From IMG/VR virus record IMGVR_UViG_3300025687_004466, positions 1 through 20,310 of that record: DNA of 20,310 bases, one strand, 5' to 3'. The stretch comes from a virus. The notes under the pieces are model-generated. The model had not been told where the DNA came from. It searched no databases and worked only from the letters and a program-made list of their open reading frames with translations. The translations under genes were made by a program, and so were the position numbers. Position 1 is the first letter of the stretch. Every line of letters starts with the position of its first letter. Positions 1-7,246 of this stretch are shown piece after piece.

Positions 1-38
1 TAGCACCAGACGCCTACGGATTTTGCCGTAAGCCGTGC

Positions 39-1172
39 CTATAATGGTCCTAAGGCACAAGCCAGTTCAGGCCATAATTTGAGAAAATAGCCTGCTTTAT
101 CGGGATGATATAGTGTCTCTATATCATGTATGTGCTGTGCGAGCTTTAATGCTTCGTCTTGTTCTTCAGCACCGTTAAAATTATTTAGTGCTGTTGTGAA
201 GAAATCGCGCTCGCTGTCTGTTAAATCATCTCTTCTAAGAAACGTTTTTAGTTCTGTTATTGCTAAATTTTTAATTTCGTTTTTGTGCTTTAAAGGATCT
301 AAATAATCGGGCTGGTATAAACTTGCCCACTCAACATTTAGACCACAATCTTTTGCCCAATCTGTAAGTTCGTTTAAACGTGTACAGTTGTATAAATTGT
401 ACACAGCGTGAATACTAACCGCATGGTTTGTTGAAGATTTTAAATTTTTAATATTTAGAGTTAACTGATTCCAGCTACCACCATATCTAACATATTCATA
501 ACGCTCGTCGATATTGTCGAAACTTAAACTCCAGCTAACATTATTTTTATTTTTTAGCTTTCTGAAAATTTTATTTTTTTCTAAATCAACGCTAAAGTTA
601 GTAATTAGAGATATTTTTACCCCATCCGGAATAATATCTAACATCAGTTCATTTTCCGGTAATAGCAAAGGTTCGCCACCAACTAATGCCACTTCTCGTA
701 ACCAGCCACGATGTTGTTCTAAGTACTCATGTACCTGTTGATAATATGGTCTTACTTGCGACTTAAATGGAACATTATTCAACGCTGCCCATTTGCTGCT
801 ACATTTGTCACCACAATAATTACAAGATTGATTACAAGTAATATTCCATCGTACATCAACTAACACTGGTCTATGATAATCTAATGCCGCTTGAGAACTA
901 TCAAAATCTTCACTAACACTATTATGCCAATGTCTTTCGCTACGTCCGTAACGTTCTGATTGTATACAATTATAACAATATTGTTCGTGCATGCGTCCTT
1001 CACGCAATGTTGCACGTATCTCTTTCATTATATTGCTTTGCAAAATCTCATCAATGCTATTAGCATTAAGATTTCCAAGCATGTTTGGATCGCCGGCACA
1101 GCATGTTTTTACATCGCCCATTGGGTTAATGTGTAGACCGTGCCACGGTGCTGCACAATAAGTTTTATTCAT
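39..1172 (-). CDS. Radical SAM protein with N-terminal SPASM/twitch-like cysteine cluster
   Basis: The 377-residue protein carries CNQSCNYC at residues 113-120, the CxxxCxxC signature that binds the SAM-cleaving [4Fe-4S] cluster, and GGEP at about 165-168, the usual SAM-contact motif. The first 70 residues hold a second cysteine set (C6, C24, C25, C66, C69) in the pattern CxxPW...G-x-V-x-x-CC...C-x-x-C. This resembles a SPASM/twitch auxiliary-cluster domain placed before the radical SAM core, an order I recall from marine phage radical SAM proteins. The family does radical chemistry, often on peptides or proteins; the substrate here is unknown and no obvious precursor peptide lies beside it. 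ATG at 1170-1172 lies 8 bases after the stop of the upstream gene, with a CTAAATA element in between and no clear Shine-Dalgarno. It is probably the last gene of a late unit. Enzyme class is secure, function is not. Confidence 0.85.
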   Translation of the reverse strand: MNKTYCAAPWHGLHINPMGDVKTCCAGDPNMLGNLNANSIDEILQSNIMKEIRATLREGRMHEQYCYNCIQSERYGRSERHWHNSVSEDFDSSQAALDYHRPVLVDVRWNITCNQSCNYCGDKCSSKWAALNNVPFKSQVRPYYQQVHEYLEQHRGWLREVALVGGEPLLLPENELMLDIIPDGVKISLITNFSVDLEKNKIFRKLKNKNNVSWSLSFDNIDERYEYVRYGGSWNQLTLNIKNLKSSTNHAVSIHAVYNLYNCTRLNELTDWAKDCGLNVEWASLYQPDYLDPLKHKNEIKNLAITELKTFLRRDDLTDSERDFFTTALNNFNGAEEQDEALKLAQHIHDIETLYHPDKAGYFLKLWPELACALGPL

Positions 1173-1180
1173 GTAGATAC

Positions 1181-2143
1181 TTATTTAGATCGGCGTCGGG
1201 CACCTTTATAACCATTGAATGGTTTAAATGGTGAATTTTTATTAACTGCTTCTGGTTCGTCGCTACCTGGTGGTACATGCTGTCCTAACGGAACACCCAT
1301 GTATTTAAATGCTTTTTTAGCCATTTCATACTCCTCAGGAGTATAAGTAACCATCATTGGTGTATTATTAATCCAACTCCACGGATCGATATCGCTTGGA
1401 TCTTCTGGCAATCTAGCAATAATCATACTAGCACGATACATGTCATAGTACTTGTCCCGAGTATAAACTGCACCAGGATTTGCTTCCCAATATGTACGGG
1501 GCATTTTGCCTATTTTAGCTTCATGTAGAATTTCTTTAAAATGTTGACTTGTTTCGCTAACAATAGAAGCGACTGTTTTAGTTGTTTGAAATTTTAAATG
1601 CCAATTTCCATTTTCAAATGTTAGTTGGCTTTCGTCGACATCTCTAATACCTGGAAAAGCACCTAATTTTAAATCCTTTGGAATAGTGATAACGTGTTGT
1701 TTGCTTTTTGGTGCCCACTGATAATCCAACTCTGGAATTGCTTTAGCATATAATGCAATCTGATTTGATGTAACACCGGTTCCTTCTTTTTCTAAAATTT
1801 GATTTAAAATATGATCCTGAATAATAAGGACAATATCATTGCCAGTTTGGTGCTTGTCCATTACTTTTGGATTGTGCGAGTATTTCAATACATTAAGTAA
1901 CGCACGACCCCATTTACTGTAGCGTCCGATGCGGTCAAAATCTACTACTGTTTTACCTTTTGCTTCATTGGCAATGGCGTGTTTTAACACTTCGTTTGTA
2001 GCAGCATCCATTACAATTGAAATACTGTCCGTTACATCTGTAATCTTGCTTTCAATTACATATTCGTTGTTAACACTAATAACCACAGTATCACCAACAT
2101 GCGGTTTGTTAGAATTAGAAATGTAATCGGTAAGTTTTTTCAT
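1181..2143 (-). CDS. Conserved phage protein of unknown function, probable virion-associated
   Basis: 320 residues, not assigned to a named family. Residues 15-50 (HVGDTVVISVNNEYVIESKI) look like a small beta-barrel (SH3/KOW-like) segment. Residues about 210-245 contain an aromatic- and Arg-rich stretch (TYWEANPGAVYTRDKYYDMY), and the C-terminus is basic (GARRRSK). I recall similar C-terminal segments in marine T4-like phage proteins, but no function. The N-terminus MKKLTDYISNS resembles the amphipathic starts of the neighbouring genes but lacks the glutamate of a gp21-type cleavage site. The ATG at 2141-2143 overlaps the TAA of the upstream gene (TAATG), so translation is probably coupled. 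The neighbours suggest a head or internal virion protein; that is inference. Confidence 0.7.
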   Translation of the reverse strand: MKKLTDYISNSNKPHVGDTVVISVNNEYVIESKITDVTDSISIVMDAATNEVLKHAIANEAKGKTVVDFDRIGRYSKWGRALLNVLKYSHNPKVMDKHQTGNDIVLIIQDHILNQILEKEGTGVTSNQIALYAKAIPELDYQWAPKSKQHVITIPKDLKLGAFPGIRDVDESQLTFENGNWHLKFQTTKTVASIVSETSQHFKEILHEAKIGKMPRTYWEANPGAVYTRDKYYDMYRASMIIARLPEDPSDIDPWSWINNTPMMVTYTPEEYEMAKKAFKYMGVPLGQHVPPGSDEPEAVNKNSPFKPFNGYKGARRRSK

Positions 2144-2553
2144 TAATCTTCAAACTTATTAAACAGTTTACGACTACCCATTGTAGCAAACGGCTGTTCG
2201 TAAATCGACATTACCACAGCTTGGTTATCATATTTTGCTCTTAATTGTTCAGCAAAGTGCTGAGCTTGTTTTTGTACATCTTTGTCATCTTTAGCATACA
2301 TGTACATTTCAATAGCAACAACGTAACGTGTATCGTCTGTTGCTTCAGTAATGCTTTCGTCGAGCATGGAAACAGCTTTCTTTAAAGCAGGGGAATAATC
2401 TCCTTTGCGAATGTCATCTAACCATTCGTCATATGTCATGCCATAATCGTTTTCTTTATAGACGCGAACCAAATATGCTTGTGCTTCTCGTTTACTTCCA
2501 AAACCTTCGCGTATAGTGTCAAGAGATTCTAAAATTTTATAGATGGAATCCAT
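2143..2553 (-). CDS. Small acidic protein with capsid-targeting-like N-terminus
   Basis: The preferred start is the ATG at 2551-2553, giving 136 residues. It has an AGGTG ribosome-binding site 7-8 bases upstream, whereas an in-frame TTG at 2580 has none. The protein starts MDSIYKILES, an amphipathic helix ending in I-L-E before S. This fits the T4 gp21 protease preference (hydrophobic-x-E, then a small residue) and the T4 capsid-targeting peptide MKTYQEFIAE/A. A second match, SITE/A, lies at residues 68-71. The central part is mixed alpha/beta (YVVAIEMYMYAKDD and AEQLRAKYDN) with no recognised family. Only two bases separate it from the upstream gene, whose product begins with a very similar peptide. 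A processed internal head protein is the best guess. Confidence 0.7.
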   Translation of the reverse strand: MDSIYKILESLDTIREGFGSKREAQAYLVRVYKENDYGMTYDEWLDDIRKGDYSPALKKAVSMLDESITEATDDTRYVVAIEMYMYAKDDKDVQKQAQHFAEQLRAKYDNQAVVMSIYEQPFATMGSRKLFNKFED

Positions 2554-2555
2554 AA

Positions 2556-4022
2556 TTACACCTTTTTGTATAAGTCCCAAAGACCGCGCATTAAGTTTTC
2601 TTCGTTAACGGCCATTGGATTATCACCCGGATATTCTTTCTTAAACTGTTGCTTTTGACGATTTAGACCGCCTGCGGACTTGTTAACCATGTAGTCTACA
2701 GACATAGTTTTTTCGTCTGGCTCGTTAGCATACTCTTCTTCTACTTGTTCACCGCACGGGGTCGCTGCTACTAATTGTGCTTCGCGATCCTTGTATGGTA
2801 ATCCTGCTGCCTTAAGAATAGCAACTAATGTGTGCGCATCTTCATCTGTAGCGTTTACATTTACTGTATCCGGAGCATCTGTGCCAGCAGTTGTAGTAAC
2901 TGTCATTGACTCATTAAGAGCGTTATTAAATTTATCTTCATATTCATTCATGGTACTTTCCTTAGGTTTTTCCATGCTTAGTACATTATAGTTTGCATAT
3001 AGTGCATTACGTGCAGCACGTAAGCCTTCTGCTGTTTTATCAAAAGACTGTACTACTTCGCCGTCGGCGTTTTTTAAATGGTGTCCTTTGAAATCTGAAA
3101 ATACCGTTGCAGCACCTTCATTAACATCACTTTTAGTAATTTTATCAATTAGCTTTCTTAGTAAATTATCAACACTTTCGTTTGCATCTGCTTCCTGAAC
3201 AACATCATCAATTAATGACATTATATATTCATCGCCGTGAATTCGAAATGCCTGAGGAATTCTAATATACGCTTCGTCAGCTAACTTTCTCGCTAAATCA
3301 CTGTCTTTGTCTTCAGTAATTTTTGACTCATCAAAACGATCGAACTCTTGTGGCGAGGGCATCATTTTTACTAACTTTTCAAATAAATCCGGTAAAGAGT
3401 TATCGTCGGGGAACTTATAAAGCCGGGTATTGCCACTAGTACTATCTGCCGGTCCTTCAATTTCAATGTATCCTGTTTTGTCTGCTGTAGGGAACCAATC
3501 GGCCGCTATTTCAACGGTTTTTTCAAACATCGGAGTAACAACAAACGGCGAATAGGTAAGAACCCAATTTCGATGTTTCTTTAACGCATAATTTAAAATA
3601 TAAATAGCTGCTGGAATATATGGAACATAATAATATGCCTTCAACAATTTACTACTAAAAATTGGAAGTTCTTTTGGGTATTCTGACAGATCGTATCCAG
3701 CCGGAGAAATGTTCTTATCGGTTTGTACCAGTTGGTCGTCATCACCCATATGATACGCATGTTGTTTTTTTCGAAGTTCAACGCAATTTTCATCATCAGG
3801 ATCACATCCGAGTGCTTCTGCTTCTTGGCGGCGCCGAGCTGTTGGATCAACAATCCCGCGGCTTAGAACTTTTTCAGCTTGCTTTTCGCCTGTTCCGTAT
3901 TCAGATTTTTTAGATTTCGTTAAACGATTGTACCATTCTTTAGCCCTATCTGACCACTCAGTTGGGCCTTCGGTCATCGTTGCTCTATTAAAATTTTCTA
4001 TAATTTTATATAAATCATCCAT
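2556..4022 (-). CDS. Large two-part protein with terminal and internal capsid-targeting-like peptides
   Basis: 488 residues, no recognised catalytic motif. It begins MDDLYKIIEN, almost the same peptide as the next gene downstream (MDSIYKILES). Residues 1-345 form one region, with Lys/Arg/Glu-rich stretches at 20-90 and a hydrophobic/aromatic patch at about 125-165 (KAYYYVPYIPAAIYILNYAL) that is probably buried helix rather than a clear membrane anchor. Residues 358-372 (MNEYEDKFNNALNES) read like a second N-terminal targeting peptide. A C-terminal part follows with a Thr/Asp-rich strand region (VTTTAGTDAPDTVNVNATDE), a helix (AHTLVAILKAAGLP) and GGLN...GDNPM near residues 450-470. I recall similar C-terminal segments in marine phage virion proteins. 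It may be a fusion of two head-core proteins. It starts 6 bases after the upstream stop. Function unknown. Confidence 0.7.
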   Translation of the reverse strand: MDDLYKIIENFNRATMTEGPTEWSDRAKEWYNRLTKSKKSEYGTGEKQAEKVLSRGIVDPTARRRQEAEALGCDPDDENCVELRKKQHAYHMGDDDQLVQTDKNISPAGYDLSEYPKELPIFSSKLLKAYYYVPYIPAAIYILNYALKKHRNWVLTYSPFVVTPMFEKTVEIAADWFPTADKTGYIEIEGPADSTSGNTRLYKFPDDNSLPDLFEKLVKMMPSPQEFDRFDESKITEDKDSDLARKLADEAYIRIPQAFRIHGDEYIMSLIDDVVQEADANESVDNLLRKLIDKITKSDVNEGAATVFSDFKGHHLKNADGEVVQSFDKTAEGLRAARNALYANYNVLSMEKPKESTMNEYEDKFNNALNESMTVTTTAGTDAPDTVNVNATDEDAHTLVAILKAAGLPYKDREAQLVAATPCGEQVEEEYANEPDEKTMSVDYMVNKSAGGLNRQKQQFKKEYPGDNPMAVNEENLMRGLWDLYKKV

Positions 4023-4028
4023 TTTCTA

Positions 4029-4583
4029 TTAATTTCCTACCGGGCTTTTTGATTTATCTTCTGTATCGGTATTAAATGTTGCCTTTGGAGTTTTCCCGCC
4101 AGCAATTTCATACTCGCGAGTTTCCATATCTTTAACTACATTTTGGAAACTATTGCCATATGCGTCCGACGCATCTTTTTGTTCTTTATTTTGTTCAGGA
4201 AGTGCTTGATTGTCTAATAAAGCGCCGTCATGCTCTTTAGCAGCATCTTCGGCATCAACTGAATCTAAGAAACGCTTATCTAACATCTTCAAACGGTCAA
4301 CATCACAGCCTTTTGATGCTGCTAACTCCATAACTTGATGAATAGATGCTGGATATTCTAATACCACATCCATTGAACTTACAGATTCATTTTCAAAATT
4401 TGGAAAATCATATGGACATTTCATAACTGGCGTAGTTTTAATGCTACCGTATGACTGTGGGTTAAACTTAGCAAGGATGTTCTTTAAAATTTCTTGCTTT
4501 TCTTTTGTAAAGTCACCGACATACTTAATACGGTATTCATATGATTTTTTTGATTCTGTTAAAAATTCTGTTAGCGAGCGCAT
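4029..4583 (-). CDS. Putative internal head protein with strong capsid-targeting-like N-terminus
   Basis: The ATG at 4581-4583 is chosen over an in-frame TTG six bases upstream because CAGGAG sits 7 bases before it. The 184-residue product starts MRSLTEFLTES. This closely follows the T4 capsid-targeting peptide (MKTYQEFIAE/A), with L-T-E before S as a candidate gp21-type cleavage site. Residues 15-75 (YEYRIKYVGDFTKEKQEI, later SMDVVLEYPAS) suggest a beta-alpha-beta ferredoxin-like fold; residues about 115-184 are polar and probably disordered. No enzyme motif is seen. A perfect TATAAATA late promoter lies 23 bases upstream, overlapping the stop codon of gp16, so this gene heads the next transcription unit. 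Scaffold or packaged core protein are the main options. Confidence 0.72.
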   Translation of the reverse strand: MRSLTEFLTESKKSYEYRIKYVGDFTKEKQEILKNILAKFNPQSYGSIKTTPVMKCPYDFPNFENESVSSMDVVLEYPASIHQVMELAASKGCDVDRLKMLDKRFLDSVDAEDAAKEHDGALLDNQALPEQNKEQKDASDAYGNSFQNVVKDMETREYEIAGGKTPKATFNTDTEDKSKSPVGN

Positions 4584-4605
4584 TCTCAAACTCCTGATTT
4601 AAGTA

Positions 4606-4613
4606 TATTTATA
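4606..4613 (-). promoter_or_regulatory. T4-type late promoter TATAAATA
   Basis: The minus-strand core is TATAAATA, identical to the T4 late consensus. It overlaps the TAA stop of the small terminase gene and points at the gene starting at 4583. The expected start point is about 4600, giving a leader of roughly 15-20 bases that includes the CAGGAG ribosome-binding site. Confidence 0.65.
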
Positions 4614-5097
4614 CGTCTTTGTTTTTATTTGGATTCAACAATCTATCTAACATTTCATTGCGATCCAATACATGACCGGTGCCAGTTGCGGCATCTTCAT
4701 CTCCGCGATCTTGATCCAGTTTTTGTTTCTTTAATTGTAGATCAATCATTTTAAGTTTTTTGTTCATTTTAGCAGTCTTGGCTGTAATAGCATGTCCAAG
4801 CATTGTCGCTGCTACCGAAAATATTTCCGACGAGAAACGTGCTTCTACATTCATACCTAAATCTACTAGGTCCTGATATGTTTTAGTAGCCATTTCAGCA
4901 AGACCATCCATTTCTTTATCGGATGCCTCTAACCCTTTGACAGCAGGCAGAGCAGCGTCAATTTTTTCAAGATTGCTTAACCCTTCGTATGTTTGCGGCA
5001 CATTAAATGTTTCTTCTGTATCTTGTTCAACAATACTTTCTGAATCAGAATCATCAGAGGTAGGTAAATCAAATAAGGCTTCTAATTTTTTAGTCAT
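4609..5097 (-). CDS. 16: Small terminase subunit, T4 gp16-like
   Basis: The 162-residue protein matches the T4 gp16 layout. An acidic N-terminus contains FDLPTSDD, like the gp16 DLPG region. A helical core runs from about 60 to 126, with FSSEIFSVAATMLGHAITAK at about 88-107 lining up with gp16 [20 protein letters not shown]. A Lys-rich coiled coil follows (MNKKLKMIDLQLKKQK), then a flexible tail. In T4 this ring-forming subunit recognises concatemer DNA and regulates the gp17 packaging motor. No gp17 is encoded in this window, so the terminase pair is separated, unlike T4. The ATG comes 8 bases after the gp4 stop, with CTAAATA between and no clear Shine-Dalgarno. The assignment rests on remembered family pattern and synteny with gp4. 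Confidence 0.8.
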   Translation of the reverse strand: MTKKLEALFDLPTSDDSDSESIVEQDTEETFNVPQTYEGLSNLEKIDAALPAVKGLEASDKEMDGLAEMATKTYQDLVDLGMNVEARFSSEIFSVAATMLGHAITAKTAKMNKKLKMIDLQLKKQKLDQDRGDEDAATGTGHVLDRNEMLDRLLNPNKNKDV

Positions 5098-5105
5098 ATA
5101 GATAT

Positions 5106-5537
5106 TTAGCGGTGGAAGATTTGGTCTTCAGTAATTACACGGAAGATTAGTCCTTGGCGTTTGCACCAATGCTGGGCTGCTTCCCATTTAGCGTAATTGA
5201 CTGCTACCGTAGCACGTTGCTGTGCGTTTTGCTTTTCAGTTAGCATTGACTGACCTTTAGGTTTAATCTCTACAACTTCTGCCACCTGTTTGTTGTTTTT
5301 AGTTCTATAAACAACGAAGAAATCAGGAACGTATATAGTTTGTTTGCCTGTTAGCGGGTGCCTATATGGGATAGAAATGCTTTCACTTGCCCATTGTAGA
5401 ATATGTTCATTATTATCACAAAAGTTCATAAACGCAAGTTCCCACGAACTACGATATCTAGGTTTTCCTTTACCTACATATTTGTTAGCATTGCGGACTT
5501 CATAAACGCCTTGTGAAAACTTTGGCTTACGGGGCAT
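5106..5537 (-). CDS. 4: Head completion nuclease, T4 gp4-like
   Basis: The 143-residue protein resembles T4 gp4 along its length. RYRSSWE (28-33) matches YRSNWE, and it also has W-A-S-E-S-x-x-IPY, the VPDFF strand (70-74), EIKPK (90-94), KWEAAQ and the C-terminal FRVITED. E33, D72 and E90-x-K92 form a PD-(D/E)xK arrangement like the TnsA N-terminal nuclease fold. In T4, gp4 (also called gp50/65) acts after packaging to finish the DNA-filled head and make it competent for tail joining. It starts one base after the stop of the upstream gene, so translation is probably coupled. It lies directly before the small terminase, giving a compact DNA-packaging/head-completion pair. Confidence 0.88.
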   Translation of the reverse strand: MPRKPKFSQGVYEVRNANKYVGKGKPRYRSSWELAFMNFCDNNEHILQWASESISIPYRHPLTGKQTIYVPDFFVVYRTKNNKQVAEVVEIKPKGQSMLTEKQNAQQRATVAVNYAKWEAAQHWCKRQGLIFRVITEDQIFHR

Positions 5538-5538
5538 G

Positions 5539-5892
5539 TTAAATTACCACGTTTCTTGCTGCATAATAATTTGGTGTAATTATTTGCCCTACCCCTAATA
5601 GCGTTGCATTAGATCTTAAATTATTAATATAATAAGACATTGTTGAGCTAAGTTGTAAGGCATTTTGTCCTTCTAATTGTTCTAAATACGATACCACCGG
5701 AACATCGGCATCATACGCAATCTGCAACAGGGCGGCTGTAAATTCCTTTGCAGATTCGTCACTATTCAAATATTTTTTAAAAAATGATAGAACAACATCA
5801 TACTCGTTAGCGCCAATGGTTAACGTTCTTTCATAAAACTTATCAATGATCTTCACTGATTGATCTGTTCGTTTAATATTAATACTTGACAT
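5539..5892 (-). CDS. Small conserved structural-type protein
   Basis: 117 residues, mostly helical: a beta start (INIKRTDQSVKIIDKFYERT), helices YDVVLSFFKKYL and FTAALLQIAYDA, then LEQLEGQNALQLSSTMSYYI and the C-terminus GQIITPNYYAARNVVI. I recall the same pattern (LEGQ...L...YYLN...PNYYAARNV) in marine T4-like phages next to gp4 or tail genes, usually labelled structural protein; the biochemical role is unknown. The late promoter at 5915-5922 lies about 23 bases before its ATG, inside the 3' end of the upstream tube-like gene, so it can start its own transcript that continues into gp4 and gp16. Neck, connector or baseplate accessory roles are possible. Confidence 0.7.
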   Translation of the reverse strand: MSSINIKRTDQSVKIIDKFYERTLTIGANEYDVVLSFFKKYLNSDESAKEFTAALLQIAYDADVPVVSYLEQLEGQNALQLSSTMSYYINNLRSNATLLGVGQIITPNYYAARNVVI

Positions 5893-5900
5893 TAGGTATG

Positions 5901-7241
5901 TTACCGTTGTGATTTATTTATAGTTGACCCATTACTTGATATGTCGGCTAAATTATTGTCTGTGTTTAAGCTCGGGTCAGTTGTAACATTATTCGGGTTA
6001 ATCCAAGGTCTAGCTGTTGTAACAGTTGAAGTGACTGTTGGGTTATTAGTATTTACAGCAGGAGCGCCAGTATTTGGATTATTCCAGTTTGTAGCACTGG
6101 AATACCCGTTATTGCTTGTACTTGTTAAAGATTTTGGTGGTACCGTTGATGTTGTTCTATCATCTTTCTGAAAGATTAGATTAGAAATACTATTTTGCAC
6201 TGTGCGATTAGATAAAACGCCGGCGCCGACATTTACCAACTGTCCAACTCCTTCATCGGCTAGCATATCGCCCAATGGAGCATCTTTAAATGTACGGTAC
6301 GAAGTACCTGCTGTCAACGCAGCACCCAGGAAGTTGCCTTCTTCTAAATCTTGTGCGATACTTGCTCCAGCATCTAATAAACCACCGGCGCCAAAAATAG
6401 TTGATCTTCCTCCAGCTTTTGACAAAGAACTTTGTGTTTCGTCGTATCCAAAAACACCAAATCCTTCTACTTCACTAGAACCAGGATTACCAACTGTTCC
6501 TCTGTTATATTTTACTGTTTCATATTTTAGTGTCACACGATGTTCCATCATGCCACCTATATCGTTATATGCAAACTGATCGTGTTCCCAATTAGTAATA
6601 ATAGGATTTATTAATATATACTCAACAAAGTTTCCTCTATTAAGACCATAAACTTTAATATCTTTGAAAAAGTTTGGTTTATATCCTCCACTAGCACTAG
6701 TTCCGTTAAAACCCCAGTTATTAATAGATTTAATATGATCGTAAATATCTCGTTTATTAAAATCAAACGGTCCTTCGTCGTTGCCGGTACTTAATCCGTT
6801 GTATTGATGTCTTGCATCTGAGTAGTAGTATGTAAAATAATTGTACCACATACTGCGAATTAAATCACTCCCGTCATCGTGGAACGTGATACTCACCGGA
6901 TCGTACTTTATCTTTTTTTGTATATAACGTGTTCGATTATATTGATTTAATTCGTCAACATCGATATTAAATTTTGGTAATCCAACTGATTTAACCATCA
7001 TTCCTATTTGACTTAACTCTGTAGCTGAGCCCATTGCTTTTTTAAGCCCAGGAATCTCCTGATTCAGAGTAAAGTAAACATGGAATAGATATTTGGTTTG
7101 CGGTGCAAGAGCGTAGCCATCATCAAGAAAGGTCCTTGACCCGTGCCTGTAATCTTGAACATCGGCGCTACCAAATAGATTGTCAACAAATCCTTTGGTA
7201 GCACCATTTAAAATGCTACTTAACTTGCTACCGAAACCCAT
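5901..7241 (-). CDS. Long tail-tube-family protein (gp19 paralogue, possibly gp54-like initiator)
   Basis: 446 residues. Residues 45-245 follow the contractile-tail tube fold: TKYLFHVYF near 49-57, VKSVGLPKFNIDVDELNQYN at 83-102, YDPVSITFHDD at 113-123, and VEYILINPIITNWEHDQFAY...HRVTLKYETVKYN at 206-246. A Gly/Ala-rich segment (about 270-330) and a Thr/Ser/Asn-rich low-complexity tail (about 355-446) follow. It lies 5 bases after gp19 and is probably cotranscribed. T4 has gp19-fold paralogues in the baseplate hub (gp54, gp48), so a tube initiator or cap is likely; a minor tube protein is the alternative. The length, about twice gp19, and the disordered tail are unusual. Family confidence is good, exact role is not. 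Confidence 0.75.
   Translation of the reverse strand: MGFGSKLSSILNGATKGFVDNLFGSADVQDYRHGSRTFLDDGYALAPQTKYLFHVYFTLNQEIPGLKKAMGSATELSQIGMMVKSVGLPKFNIDVDELNQYNRTRYIQKKIKYDPVSITFHDDGSDLIRSMWYNYFTYYYSDARHQYNGLSTGNDEGPFDFNKRDIYDHIKSINNWGFNGTSASGGYKPNFFKDIKVYGLNRGNFVEYILINPIITNWEHDQFAYNDIGGMMEHRVTLKYETVKYNRGTVGNPGSSEVEGFGVFGYDETQSSLSKAGGRSTIFGAGGLLDAGASIAQDLEEGNFLGAALTAGTSYRTFKDAPLGDMLADEGVGQLVNVGAGVLSNRTVQNSISNLIFQKDDRTTSTVPPKSLTSTSNNGYSSATNWNNPNTGAPAVNTNNPTVTSTVTTARPWINPNNVTTDPSLNTDNNLADISSNGSTINKSQR
5915..5922 (-). promoter_or_regulatory. T4-type late promoter TATAAATA
   Basis: The minus-strand core is CTATAAATA, a perfect T4 late element, located in the last codons of the tube-like gene and 23 bases before the ATG of the 117-residue structural-type gene. 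It probably drives that gene, gp4 and gp16. Confidence 0.65.
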
Positions 7242-7246
7242 AATTT

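Noticed and set aside
1-38. Hairpin TACGG...CCGTA (about 16-31) just after the radical SAM stop, considered as a terminator
   Set aside because: The perfectly paired stem is only 5 bp and there is no T tract on the minus strand, so nothing supports termination.
2143-2580. Longer start at TTG 2580 for the small acidic protein
   Set aside because: It has no ribosome-binding site and overlaps the upstream gene; the ATG at 2553 has AGGTG and yields the peptide shared with the neighbour.
3545-3655. Possible transmembrane helix in the 488-residue protein (around residues 125-160)
   Set aside because: The hydrophobic stretch is broken by Pro, Lys and many Tyr residues and is better explained as buried structure.
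3662-3913. Plus-strand open frame of 83 residues
   Set aside because: It lies entirely antisense to the 488-residue gene, has no promoter or ribosome-binding site, and its composition looks like a reverse-strand shadow.
2556-4022. 488-residue gene as the large terminase gp17, because it follows gp16
   Set aside because: No Walker A/B ATPase or RNase H-like nuclease motifs are present.
4584-4589. TTG start at 4589 for the putative internal head protein
   Set aside because: The ATG at 4583 is correctly spaced from CAGGAG, while the TTG would lie too close to it.
6202-6579. Plus-strand open frame of 125 residues
   Set aside because: It is antisense to the tube-like protein, Pro/Ser-rich as expected from a complement of Gly/Ser-rich coding DNA, and lacks expression signals.
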